Shown here piece by piece: positions 1-9,450 of a stretch of 34,319 nt of DNA. The position numbers were made by a program, and so were the translations under genes. A model generated the notes under the pieces. It made no database searches, had not been told where the DNA came from, and saw only the letters and a program-made list of their open reading frames with translations. Position 1 is the first letter of the stretch, and every line of letters starts with the position of its first letter. Origin of the DNA: Eubacteriales Family XIII. Incertae Sedis bacterium (GTDB lineage Bacteria; Bacillota; Clostridia; Peptostreptococcales; Anaerovoracaceae); contig JAISKP010000101.1 of assembly GCA_031260885.1 (NCBI GenBank), forward strand, positions 1 to 34,319, in the 5' to 3' direction.

Positions 1-1
1 C

Positions 2-982
2 GTATATGAGACCAATACGCGGACGGAAGGTCCCGCCGGCGGATATGCGGCGCGCGTTTACAGGATTGCATCGGAGAACAGAACCGGTCAGATCTGGGCA
101 CCGACCGATGCGATTGAAAAGACCTTTGAAGTCTCCGAGACGCTGAAATCCGCGCCGGAATTCAGGAAGCATCTGATCGATGAAAATCAGTGGTCCGGCA
201 ATCTTCATGATACGCCGATCCGCGGCGATTTTCTGACTTGGATGATCCCGGATGCGTTCGCAGACGCCGGAATGTGGGAGACACATCAGAAATTCAACGA
301 CTTTTTTGAAGCGGTCAACAGGGAACTCGATGAAGCATTTGCCGACGGTCGACTTCAGGAAGATGACCGGATTCAGATCGTGGGCATGAGCGGTGGTCGA
401 ACACCGGCGGAGATTCGGGCTCTTTGGCCGTTGGCGCTGAACGGATTTGAGAACGCGATCTTCTATTATGATTATGCCTATCCGACGAACTCCGGAAGGC
501 TGGATATGTTTGACAATGAAATGCAGATTTACGCGTCGGGCGTAAAAGCGAACTATATCACGAACATGTATCTGGATGCGGGCTCGTTCATCGGCTATTT
601 CACCGGGGAACGGCGCGGGATGGAACTGTTTACGATGAATTTGATCAGGGTCTATCAGGCGACAGGCATCCCGATCTTTTTGTTGTCGCTCGTCGGTCTT
701 GTCCTGTGCCTGATCCGGATCTTTCATAAACAAAAGCGAACCAAAAGCCTCGTGATACAGGCGGTCTTCATGCTCACGATGCTTGCGACAACCATCGCCG
801 TAATCGTCGGAATCTCATGGTTTGTAGATTTCATGGGACCGCCGGGCGGACCGTTTGGCGCGATGAAGTTCTATGCGGTCGGTGCCGTTCCGTGCGTCGT
901 CGTATTTGAAGTCCTCGGTCTGAGCAATTTTTACGCCGCGTGTACCGCACGGAGGAGCAGAAAAATAAATGAAACTGAATGA
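2..982 (+). CDS. hypothetical membrane-associated protein, 5' truncated; extracytoplasmic-type region followed by C-terminal TM helices
   Basis: Frame of ORF 242..982 stays open back to base 2 (VYETNTRTEGPAGGYAARVYRIASENRTGQIWAPTDAIEKTFE...), so the gene starts outside the window; hydrophobic segments near the C-terminus (IPIFLLSLVGLVLCLI; AVFMLTMLATTIAVIVGISWFV); overlaps next gene by 14 bp. Confidence 0.75.
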   Translation, partial: VYETNTRTEGPAGGYAARVYRIASENRTGQIWAPTDAIEKTFEVSETLKSAPEFRKHLIDENQWSGNLHDTPIRGDFLTWMIPDAFADAGMWETHQKFNDFFEAVNRELDEAFADGRLQEDDRIQIVGMSGGRTPAEIRALWPLALNGFENAIFYYDYAYPTNSGRLDMFDNEMQIYASGVKANYITNMYLDAGSFIGYFTGERRGMELFTMNLIRVYQATGIPIFLLSLVGLVLCLIRIFHKQKRTKSLVIQAVFMLTMLATTIAVIVGISWFVDFMGPPGGPFGAMKFYAVGAVPCVVVFEVLGLSNFYAACTARRSRKINETE

Positions 983-2132
983 AAAACTATACTTTCCCGT
1001 CATTTTTTTTACGATCGCGGTAGCGTGCCGCATCTGTCTTTTCCCGGTTGTTTTTCCGGATTATACGCAATTCTATGACCCTTGGATGACGTATCTGCGC
1101 GTATTTGGTCCCGAGTCCATCCTTCAGGAATTTTCACCTTACAATTCACCGTACCTGCTGCTCCTATGGCTTGGCAGCCTTTTGACGCCGTCAAACATGC
1201 TCGTGATCAAAGGATTTGCGGTGCTCTTTGACCTTTTACTGGCGCTCGGCGTGCTGAAAACCGTTGAAATCTTTAAACCTATCGGGAATACCCCGTACTA
1301 CGCGGCTACCGTCGCCTTGATTTTACCGACAGTGGTGATCAACAGCGCCGCATGGGGACAAAATGACAACATCATAGGTGCGCTGGCGGTCTGGTCGATC
1401 TACTTTTGTCTCAAGGATCGCAATCATCTGTCCTGGATCATTTTCGGCATTTCATTTGCCGTGAAGATGCAGGCAATATTCCTTGCGCCATTCCTGCTCG
1501 CTGTAGCGGTCAACCGCCGAAAAGGATTCGTCACGGGACCGTTACTTGCGGTTGCGTCCTGTCTTGTTTTATTGTCCCCGACGCTCCTCGTAGGGGATAC
1601 GCCCGGTCGCATTATCGGTTTTTTGATTCACGGGACGGATCCGATGCTCGGCGTGAAAAATCTGGCTTGGTGGGTCGCAAATCTCTGGCAGTGGTTCCCC
1701 AATAATTTCGATCAGCTCCGGCTTATCGGCGTAGCCCTCGGATTTTTTGCGGCAGTGGCGCTTGTGGTCTATGGGTTCAAAGCAAGTAAGTTCAGCAGGG
1801 AGACCATTTTGATCTTAGCCGCATTTTGCCTGATCATCCTTCCGTTTGTACTGCCGCAGATGCAGGGCAGGTACTATTATCAGGGGGAAATCGTGTTGTT
1901 CGTGTTAGCGTTTATCCTGCCGGGGAGCGCGTGGTTTGCATTTATCATGCAGGTCGTGACCATGTCCACATTTTACATTGCGTTCGCCGGTGCAGATTCC
2001 CACCACTGGGCGTTTGCGGTATTGTCCCTCGGCGTCGTGTTGGTATTGATCGGTCTTTTCAGGGCAAATGTACTGCTGCGAAAGCAAGAGACCGTGCGTG
2101 AGGTAATCGTGCGGGAGGCAGCCGCAAATTGA
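969..2132 (+). CDS. polytopic membrane glycosyltransferase, GT-C-like (mannosyltransferase/GT39/GT87-like)
   Basis: 387 aa, many TM segments; loop PDYTQFYDPWMTYLRVFGPESILQEFSPYNSPYLLLL and AAWGQNDNIIGALAVWSIYFCLKDR typical of GT-C mannosyltransferase-like proteins; close paralog at 10670..11884. Confidence 0.75.
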   Translation: MKLNEKLYFPVIFFTIAVACRICLFPVVFPDYTQFYDPWMTYLRVFGPESILQEFSPYNSPYLLLLWLGSLLTPSNMLVIKGFAVLFDLLLALGVLKTVEIFKPIGNTPYYAATVALILPTVVINSAAWGQNDNIIGALAVWSIYFCLKDRNHLSWIIFGISFAVKMQAIFLAPFLLAVAVNRRKGFVTGPLLAVASCLVLLSPTLLVGDTPGRIIGFLIHGTDPMLGVKNLAWWVANLWQWFPNNFDQLRLIGVALGFFAAVALVVYGFKASKFSRETILILAAFCLIILPFVLPQMQGRYYYQGEIVLFVLAFILPGSAWFAFIMQVVTMSTFYIAFAGADSHHWAFAVLSLGVVLVLIGLFRANVLLRKQETVREVIVREAAAN

Positions 2133-2240
2133 ACCTTTACCGGGGATGTGGTATAATTTCGAGAAAGCAAAATCCGCTGTATGCAACAATATGAGCGGTT
2201 TGAGATCGGCGCGAGGGTTTTGCGGGAGAATTTATTTTTT

Positions 2241-3047
2241 ATGGGATTACTGATAAATATTCTTAAAGATCATATCAAATGGCGGCATCAGATTTTCAAG
2301 CTTGCCAAATCCGATATTATCAAAACATACAGCGGTTCTGCACTCGGCTGGGCGTGGGCTGTCATCAAACCGACCATCCTCATTCTGATTTTCTGGTTCG
2401 TCTTCGAGATCGGGCTCAGGGTTCAGAACGGTGCCGAAGGCATCCCGTTCATTCTTTGGCTGATCAGCGGGCTCGTCCCATGGTTCTTCATGGATGAGAT
2501 GATCACGGGCGGAACGATGGCCTATCTTGTGTACAGCTATCTCGTCACGAAGATGAAATTTCCGGTTTCGACCATCTCGACGTTTATCGGCGTCTCAAAA
2601 TTGATCGTGAACCTCTTTTTGATGGCCATTGTGGTTGTCATCTTCTGCCTATATGGGCGGTTCCCGGATATCTATTATCTGCAGCTGCCTTTCTACATCC
2701 TGCTCATGTTCTTATTTTTCGTGAATTGGGCGCTCTTTGCCGCGATGCTGTCGGCGATCAGCAAAGATTTTATGAATGTCGTTGCATCACTGGTCACCGC
2801 TGTATTTTGGATGTCCGGCGTCATGTTCAACGTGCGTGGGATCGAAAATCCGGTGATCAAAACGCTGCTCAAGTTCGATCCGGTCACCTTCCTCGCGGAA
2901 GGTTTCCGCGATGTGTTCATCTACAAGGTCTGGTTTTGGGACAAGCCGTATGATTGTGCGGCATTTGCGGTCATGTTGCTTCTGATGATTATTCTGGCGC
3001 TGTGGAGTTATAAAAAACTCAATAAAGAAATTCCGGATGTGTTGTAA
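2241..3047 (+). CDS. ABC transporter permease for polysaccharide export (Wzm/TagG/RgpC-like)
   Basis: MGLLINILKDHIKWRHQIFKLAKSDIIKTYSGSALGWAWAVIKPTILILIFWFVFEIGLR; ABC2-type polysaccharide permease pattern; adjacent ATPase; ORF could extend to 2181. Confidence 0.9.
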   Translation: MGLLINILKDHIKWRHQIFKLAKSDIIKTYSGSALGWAWAVIKPTILILIFWFVFEIGLRVQNGAEGIPFILWLISGLVPWFFMDEMITGGTMAYLVYSYLVTKMKFPVSTISTFIGVSKLIVNLFLMAIVVVIFCLYGRFPDIYYLQLPFYILLMFLFFVNWALFAAMLSAISKDFMNVVASLVTAVFWMSGVMFNVRGIENPVIKTLLKFDPVTFLAEGFRDVFIYKVWFWDKPYDCAAFAVMLLLMIILALWSYKKLNKEIPDVL

Positions 3048-3778
3048 TGGCAAAGACGGTGATCGAATTCAAAAATGTGACGAAGGTCTACAAGCTTTAC
3101 AAAAATGACAAGCTCCGCTTGCTGTCACTCTTCTGGAAGGGCGTGAATCACGGTGAAAAACGAGCCGTCGACGACGTGAGCTTCACCGTAACGCAGGGCG
3201 AGTCCGTCGCGCTCATCGGGCGCAACGGTGCCGGTAAGTCCACGATCCTGAAAATGATTACAGAGGTAACTTATCCGTCCGAAGGCGAGATCATCGTGGA
3301 CGGACGGGTCAGTGCATTGCTTGAGCTTACGGCCGGCTTTGACGATGAACGTTCGGGGCGGGACAATATCTATCTGAAAGGTCAGATCATGGGACTTCGC
3401 AACCGGGAGATCAACAAAATTGAACCTGAGATCGTTGACTTTGCGGAGCTCGGCGAATACATCGATCAGCCTGTGCGTACCTATTCAAGCGGTATGCGCG
3501 CAAAGCTCGGCTTCGCGATCAATGTTTGTATCGATCCGGAGATATTCATTGTGGATGAAGCGCTCAGTGTCGGAGACGCGGTGTTCCGCGAAAAGTGCCT
3601 TCAGAAGGTTCAGGAGATCATCGCACGTGATAATGTGACGCTGATCTTCGTGACGCATGCGATCAAGGATGCGCTGAATTTCTGCAAGCGCGGGATCGTC
3701 ATAAAGGACGGCAGGATTGTGTGCGATTGCGGCATCGACGAAGCGGCCGAATATTACGAAGAACATATGGCGGAGTGA
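3047..3778 (+). CDS. ABC transporter ATP-binding protein for polysaccharide export (Wzt/TagH/RgpD-like), short form
   Basis: Walker A GRNGAGKST, signature YSSGMRAKLGFA, Walker B IFIVDEALSVGD; start overlaps permease stop. Confidence 0.92.
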   Translation: MAKTVIEFKNVTKVYKLYKNDKLRLLSLFWKGVNHGEKRAVDDVSFTVTQGESVALIGRNGAGKSTILKMITEVTYPSEGEIIVDGRVSALLELTAGFDDERSGRDNIYLKGQIMGLRNREINKIEPEIVDFAELGEYIDQPVRTYSSGMRAKLGFAINVCIDPEIFIVDEALSVGDAVFREKCLQKVQEIIARDNVTLIFVTHAIKDALNFCKRGIVIKDGRIVCDCGIDEAAEYYEEHMAE

Positions 3779-3860
3779 CAAAAGAAAAACCGCATTCAAA
3801 TATTTCAATATAGAATAGAAATAGAACAGAACGAGAAATTTTGAGAGGATCGCAGACGAA

Positions 3861-4760
3861 ATGAAAATATTGATTACAGGCAGCAACGGACAGCTCGGCA
3901 ATGAACTTGCGGACATCCTATCGACGGGAAAGGGCGAAATCGGCGCGATTGATCCCGCTTATCAAGGTGCCGCGGTCACAAGCATCGACGTTGCGGAACT
4001 CGATATCACGAATGGAAAAGCTGTTACGGAATATGTGAAATCCGAAAATTTCGACCTGATCATCAACTGCGCGGCCATGACGAACGTCGACGCCTGCGAG
4101 ACGAATTTTGAGACAGCGCTCAGGGTAAACGCGCTCGGTGCACGCAATCTCGCGGTGGCTGCAAATGAAACCGCGTCGAAATTCGTACACATCTCGACAG
4201 ATTATATCTTCGGCGGTGACGCCGATATCCCTTATGCGGAGTGGGACACGCCTGCCCCCGCGACGGTCTACGGAAAGTCCAAGCTCTTAGGCGAGCGCTA
4301 TGTCTCAGAAGCCTGTAGCCGTGCTTTCATCTTCCGCACATCTTGGCTCTACGGTTATGTCGGAAACAACTTCGTGAAAACGATCATCGGACTTGCACAG
4401 AAAAATGAACATATCAAGGTTGTATACGATCAGGTCGGCAATCCGACGCATGCAAACGACCTCGCCTATCACATTCTGAAGGTCGCACTGACCGATGTGT
4501 ACGGCTTTTACCACTGCACGGGCAGCGGCATCTGCAGTTGGCATGAATTCGCGACAGAGATCGTCAGGCTCACAGGACTCAGTTGCATCGTAGATCCCTG
4601 CACGACGGATGAATTTCCGCGCCCGGCACCGCGCCCTGCGTATTCTGCGATGGACAATCTCATGCTCCGCAGTACGGTCGGCGATGAGATGCGCGATTGG
4701 AAAGATGCACTGAAACACTTCATGGACAAATTCTATTCGGACGCCGCGAATGCTTCATAG
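3861..4760 (+). CDS. rmlD: dTDP-4-dehydrorhamnose reductase
   Basis: MKILITGSNGQLGNELADIL...HISTDYIFGGD...YGKSKLLGERYV...FRTSWLYGYVGNNFVKTI...RPAYSAMDN: RmlD signature throughout. Confidence 0.95.
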   Translation: MKILITGSNGQLGNELADILSTGKGEIGAIDPAYQGAAVTSIDVAELDITNGKAVTEYVKSENFDLIINCAAMTNVDACETNFETALRVNALGARNLAVAANETASKFVHISTDYIFGGDADIPYAEWDTPAPATVYGKSKLLGERYVSEACSRAFIFRTSWLYGYVGNNFVKTIIGLAQKNEHIKVVYDQVGNPTHANDLAYHILKVALTDVYGFYHCTGSGICSWHEFATEIVRLTGLSCIVDPCTTDEFPRPAPRPAYSAMDNLMLRSTVGDEMRDWKDALKHFMDKFYSDAANAS

Positions 4761-6036
4761 ATTTCTGACGAATGATCAAAATATCGACCGGAACAGCTAT
4801 CTGTGGAATATGACGGGTACCATGATTTCGTCCTTTCAGTCCACCATTCTGCTGATCGTCGTGACGCACACGCTGTCGCTTGAATACGCGGGCATCTTTT
4901 CGTTTGCTTTTGCGAACGCCTACATGTTTCAGGCCGTCGGTCTGTTCGGGATGCGCAACTATCAGACGTCGGATGTAAAACACAAATACAGCTTCTATGA
5001 TTATTGCGGCAGCCGGCTCATTACGGCGCTCTTAATGGTCGCGCTGTCTGTCGGATTTGTCCTCTATCTTTCCGTTACAAATGCATACACGGTTGAAAAG
5101 AGCCTGATCGTCTTTCTCATGTGTATCCTGCGTCTCATTGACGCCATAGAAGACGTCGTGCACGGCTTTTATCAGCAAAACGGCAGACTCGATGTCGCCG
5201 GGCGGGCACTGACGATTCGGGTCATCGTAACCTTTCTCTGTTTCATGGTTCTGATCATCGTCCTGAAAAATCTGCTCGCCGCCCTGATCGCGACGATCAT
5301 CCTCGGCATGCTCGTTTTCGCATTGGTCACAAAATCCGCCATCGGAGATTTTCTCACGGACGCGGAAAGAAAACACGACCGGAAGCATGTATTCAGCCTG
5401 TTGAAGACGACGATCCCCGTATTTTTGGGACTGTTTTTGTCCATCTATCTGAGCAACGCGCCGAAGTATGCGATCGACGGGCTGATGGACAACGAGGCGC
5501 AGGCCTACTACAATTTTCTGTCCACGCCGGCCTATATCATCACGCTGCTCAACAGTTTCATTTACAATCCGATCATCTACAAGGCATCCAACGCATGGCA
5601 CGACGGAGAAAGTCGCGTGTTTTACAAGATCATTTTCCGTCAGTTTTTCTTCATCGTGCTCATTACGGCGGGTTGCGTCGGTATCGGTTATTTGATCGGC
5701 ATTCCCGTGCTGACCTTTATCTTCGGTACGAACCTCGCCGCATATAAAACGGAATTTATTCTGCTGCTGGTCGGCGGCGGGTTTTGGGCGCTGACAGGAT
5801 TTCTTGTCATCGTCATCACGATCATCCGCTTTCAGAAGAGCATTGGCATCGGCTATATTCTCGTGTCAGCAGCGGCATTCTTTACGGTGCCGATGATGGT
5901 GGAAACGACCGGGCTGACGGGCGCTGCGCATGTCTATCTCATGATTACCGCGCTCTTAAGCGTCGTGTTCGCGATCTTTCTGATCATCGGTCTTCGGCGA
6001 AAAGGAAAGAAGAATCGGGAGGAATTGGCTCTATGA
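4750..6036 (+). CDS. polysaccharide flippase, Wzx/MATE-like oligosaccharide translocase
   Basis: 428 aa, ~12 TM-type hydrophobic segments; N-terminal NSYLWNMTGTMISSFQSTILLIVVTHTLSLEYAGIFSFAFANAYMFQAVGLFGMRNYQTSD typical of polysaccharide biosynthesis proteins. Confidence 0.85.
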   Translation: MLHRFLTNDQNIDRNSYLWNMTGTMISSFQSTILLIVVTHTLSLEYAGIFSFAFANAYMFQAVGLFGMRNYQTSDVKHKYSFYDYCGSRLITALLMVALSVGFVLYLSVTNAYTVEKSLIVFLMCILRLIDAIEDVVHGFYQQNGRLDVAGRALTIRVIVTFLCFMVLIIVLKNLLAALIATIILGMLVFALVTKSAIGDFLTDAERKHDRKHVFSLLKTTIPVFLGLFLSIYLSNAPKYAIDGLMDNEAQAYYNFLSTPAYIITLLNSFIYNPIIYKASNAWHDGESRVFYKIIFRQFFFIVLITAGCVGIGYLIGIPVLTFIFGTNLAAYKTEFILLLVGGGFWALTGFLVIVITIIRFQKSIGIGYILVSAAAFFTVPMMVETTGLTGAAHVYLMITALLSVVFAIFLIIGLRRKGKKNREELAL

Positions 6037-7883
6037 TTGCAGCGCTCTTTTATATCATCACCTATTTTGCACTGACGTGCGGCGTCTATCTGTACGCAAA
6101 GTCGGAACAAAAACAGAATGCGTTCCTTTGGATTCCCGTCAGCCTGCTGCTCTGTGAATGCTATTCGGCGGTGATCGCGGGACTGCTCTCATTGGTTCAT
6201 ATCCCTGTGGATTTAGTCTCCATCGGCATCGCATATCTGATTGCGGCGGCACTTCTTTTTTTCCGGATCCGGAGGCAGAGAAAAAGGCAACAGTTTGAGC
6301 TGCGCATTGCGGACATCGCGTTCGGTCTGATCCTGCTTCTTTTGATCGCGGTCATGGGTTATATGCGCTTCTGGACCGCAAATCCGATCATCTTTGCGAC
6401 GATCGACCCGGCGGAACGCTTCGGAAACGCGATGAACATCGCCGTTTTAAAGAGCGTTATCACGCATTTTCCAAATCTGTATTTCATCCAGCTTTCGGGT
6501 TCGCTCTTCATCCAGGCGATGAATCCGTTTTTCCCCGGCGTACTGCCGTTCCGGTTTTTTGAGATCAAAGATCTGTTGAACCTGTGGTTTACGGGTGCGC
6601 TGTTTTACGGTGCCGCGGGCTGCTATATGAAGAACCGGTTTTCGAAGATCATCGCCTTCATTCTGACGTTTGCCTTCGTGGCGGGCTTTCCGTGGAACAA
6701 TCAGCTCTGGGGATTTGTCTATCCCGGCGTCGCGCTGAATCTGATCATACTCGTACTGATCGGTGCCACGCTGCTGCTGCAGGACAGGCTTGACCGGATG
6801 CCGGCTTACCTCATCATTGCGCTCGGTTGCTTTGGGGTCGGCGTCTGCTACACGCTCTATGTGCCGCCGCTCTATATCGCCGCCTTCCTCGCCATTGCGC
6901 TCTATTTGTACAGGAAACGTAAAGCCGGGCGCAATAACGCGCTCAATGCGGAAGGGTTTACCGGGCACAACGCCGACCATCGTCAGACCGCGCGTCCGCT
7001 CCGCACGCTGTCCTTCTGGGGGCATCTGGCCGTCACCGAGATTTCGGTCTTTATCATTCCGACCGTGTGGACGGCTGTCAACACGTTGGCGCTCGATGCC
7101 GGCGGCGAATCCAATGTCGGCAATTCCATTACGGCGGAAGGGGCCATCTACCGAAATCTGTTCACGGACTTCATTCCATATGTCCCGTTCGCATTCTACT
7201 TTCTTTACCGTGCGTGCAGGAAAAAAGAGTTCGATTTTAGCTCGATCTTTTCCATTGTCTTTGCCATCTTTCAGATCGGTCTTTTGGTCATGATGCTTCA
7301 GGGGAAGATCAGCACTTACTATTATTATAAAGTGTACTTCGTTACATGGTTCATCTTTCTGTTCCTCGCGTGCCTTGCCGTCGATCAGCTGAGCAAACAC
7401 GTCTCGGCAAAGCGGCTCATCGCGGTATATCTGATCTGCTGGATGCTCGTGGGCGGTGTCGGGATCTTGGGACTCGACAGCAAGCTGTCCGCACGCTATC
7501 CGCTGGCAAATCCGCAGCCCGGCGCGGACGTTTCATTCCGTATTTACACGAACAACCTCTTCTATTTCCCGCCGCCCGGCGTGAACAACATCATCAATAT
7601 CAATTGGGATTTCATCAACCTGTGCACGGAGGCGCAGCGGCTTTCCGCGGAGGCGGGCGAAACCGCGCGCATCGAAATGGTCACGGACAGCTTTCAGAAT
7701 TCGTTCTGGAAGGATGCGCTCACGAGTCAGCTCCTGATCTTCCACGAAGGGATGCCACAGGAGAAAGAAGGTCTCTGGATCGTCCTACCGGACAATGCCT
7801 ATTACGAATTTGACAAAGAATATCTTGACAGTTTGCCGAAATTGTACGAAAATGAACGCGGATTCGTAGTGAAGCCCGTATAG
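6033..7883 (+). CDS. large polytopic membrane protein, GT-C-like or Wzy-like, with C-terminal soluble tail
   Basis: ATGA overlap with preceding stop at 6033 (gaggaattggctctATGATT); 616 aa, many TM segments; the ORF extension upstream to 5784 overlaps the flippase out of frame and is unlikely. Confidence 0.75.
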   Translation: MIAALFYIITYFALTCGVYLYAKSEQKQNAFLWIPVSLLLCECYSAVIAGLLSLVHIPVDLVSIGIAYLIAAALLFFRIRRQRKRQQFELRIADIAFGLILLLLIAVMGYMRFWTANPIIFATIDPAERFGNAMNIAVLKSVITHFPNLYFIQLSGSLFIQAMNPFFPGVLPFRFFEIKDLLNLWFTGALFYGAAGCYMKNRFSKIIAFILTFAFVAGFPWNNQLWGFVYPGVALNLIILVLIGATLLLQDRLDRMPAYLIIALGCFGVGVCYTLYVPPLYIAAFLAIALYLYRKRKAGRNNALNAEGFTGHNADHRQTARPLRTLSFWGHLAVTEISVFIIPTVWTAVNTLALDAGGESNVGNSITAEGAIYRNLFTDFIPYVPFAFYFLYRACRKKEFDFSSIFSIVFAIFQIGLLVMMLQGKISTYYYYKVYFVTWFIFLFLACLAVDQLSKHVSAKRLIAVYLICWMLVGGVGILGLDSKLSARYPLANPQPGADVSFRIYTNNLFYFPPPGVNNIININWDFINLCTEAQRLSAEAGETARIEMVTDSFQNSFWKDALTSQLLIFHEGMPQEKEGLWIVLPDNAYYEFDKEYLDSLPKLYENERGFVVKPV

Positions 7884-7998
7884 CCGAAAAAAATACCTGA
7901 AATTCATAATATTCATATGGGGGTATGAAGGGGAAAATGAACAGAATGGTATTCATATAATAATTTATATAAGGGTATCTGCATTACGGAATCGAAAA

Positions 7999-9450
7999 AT
8001 GGTTTTTTCTTCGGCAATCTTTATTTTTTGTTTTCTCCCGCTCTGTCTGCTCGGCTACTACTTGGTGCCGAAGCGATTCAGAAATTACTTCTTCCTTTTC
8101 ATGTCTATTCTTTTCTATGCATACGGAGAGCCGAAATTTGTCTTCGTCATGCTCCTTTCGGTTCTTGCAAACTGGGTCTTCGGTTTACTCGCGAATCGCT
8201 ACAGGACACAAAAGACCGCCATCCGATGGGTGCTTGCCGCTATGGCGGTATTTAACGTCGGAATTCTGTTTGCTTATAAATACCTGAATTTTGTGATCGA
8301 GAACGTCAATACGGTCTTTCATATGCAGCTTCCGAAAACGGAACTTCTGCTCCCGATCGGTCTTTCGTTTGTGACGTTTCAGGCGATGTCCTACGTGATC
8401 GATATCTATCGCGGAAGTGCGCAGTCCCAAAAAAGTCTTCCGAATACCGCGCTGTACATCCTGATGTTTCCGCCGCTCATCGCAGGTCCGATCGTGCGCT
8501 ATGAAACGGTCGCGGATCAGATCACGAACCGCACGACAAGGGCAGATGATTTTTCCAGAGGTGTCAGGCGTTTTATCTTTGGATTTGCAAAGAAAGCCAT
8601 CGTCGCAAACAGTGTTGCGATCACCGCAGATGAGATCTTCAGCAATTCGAATTTCTGGTCGCTAACGGTGCTGACTGCCTGGATCGGCATCCTCTGTTAC
8701 ACACTGCAGATTTACTTCGATTTTTCCGGATACTCCGATATGGCGATCGGTCTGGGACTGATGTTCGGCTTTCATTTTCGTGAAAATTTTAACTATCCCT
8801 ATATTTCGAAGACCGTCACGGAGTTTTGGCGGCGCTGGCATATATCGTTGAGCAGTTGGTTCCGCGACTACGTCTACTTCCCGTTGGGCGGTTCCCGCGT
8901 CCGCACAAAAGGGCGGCTCGTCTTCAACCTCTTCGTCGTATGGATGTTGACGGGCATCTGGCATGGTGCAAGTTGGAATTTTGTCCTCTGGGGATTCTTC
9001 TATTTCGTGTTGCTTACCTTTGAGAAGCTCTTCGGCATCCCGGGGAAAGTGGCAGGCAATCCGGTTCTTGCAATTCTATACCGCCTCTTTACGATTTTGT
9101 GTTTCACGGTCGGTTGGGTCATCTTCCGGGCACCGGACATCGGCAGTGCGTTGAAATACACGCAGATCTTATTTCTGGGCAGATACGGGTTCAATAAGGT
9201 GATGTTGCTCGACGGAGATGCGCTGTACTATCTGGCTCAGAACTGGGTGATCCTTCTGATCGCAATCATCGGCTGTACGCCTGCGGTGAAGTGGGCATAT
9301 CACCGGGTGAAGGCAGGTCTTCGTGAAAACAACGGCGGGCTTCTTGCCGTGCAGATCAGCGAGAACGTGATCTGCCTTGTATTGTTCGTGATTGCGCTCG
9401 CGTTTATGGCGAGCGGTCAGTATAATCCGTTTATCTATTTTAATTTTTGA
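7999..9450 (+). CDS. MBOAT family O-acyltransferase (AlgI/DltB-like), copy 1
   Basis: MVFSSAIFIFCFLPLCLLGYYLVPKRFRNYFFLFMSILFYAYGEPKFVF; LQIYFDFSGYSDMAIGLGLMFGF; EFWRRWHISLSSWFRDYVYFPLGGSR; catalytic-His motif GIWHGASWNF. Confidence 0.95.
   Translation: MVFSSAIFIFCFLPLCLLGYYLVPKRFRNYFFLFMSILFYAYGEPKFVFVMLLSVLANWVFGLLANRYRTQKTAIRWVLAAMAVFNVGILFAYKYLNFVIENVNTVFHMQLPKTELLLPIGLSFVTFQAMSYVIDIYRGSAQSQKSLPNTALYILMFPPLIAGPIVRYETVADQITNRTTRADDFSRGVRRFIFGFAKKAIVANSVAITADEIFSNSNFWSLTVLTAWIGILCYTLQIYFDFSGYSDMAIGLGLMFGFHFRENFNYPYISKTVTEFWRRWHISLSSWFRDYVYFPLGGSRVRTKGRLVFNLFVVWMLTGIWHGASWNFVLWGFFYFVLLTFEKLFGIPGKVAGNPVLAILYRLFTILCFTVGWVIFRAPDIGSALKYTQILFLGRYGFNKVMLLDGDALYYLAQNWVILLIAIIGCTPAVKWAYHRVKAGLRENNGGLLAVQISENVICLVLFVIALAFMASGQYNPFIYFNF

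Noticed and set aside
5032-5601. 189-aa minus-strand ORF
   Set aside because: Antisense to the Wzx-like flippase; highly charged shadow of TM codons.
5784-6032. N-terminal extension of the 5784-7883 ORF
   Set aside because: Lies inside the flippase gene in another frame and is followed by an SD and an ATGA-type start at 6033.
6447-7400. 317-aa minus-strand ORF opposite the 6033-7883 membrane protein
   Set aside because: Low-complexity charged antisense shadow (many E/R/D/Q) of a clear TM-rich coding gene; no family motif.
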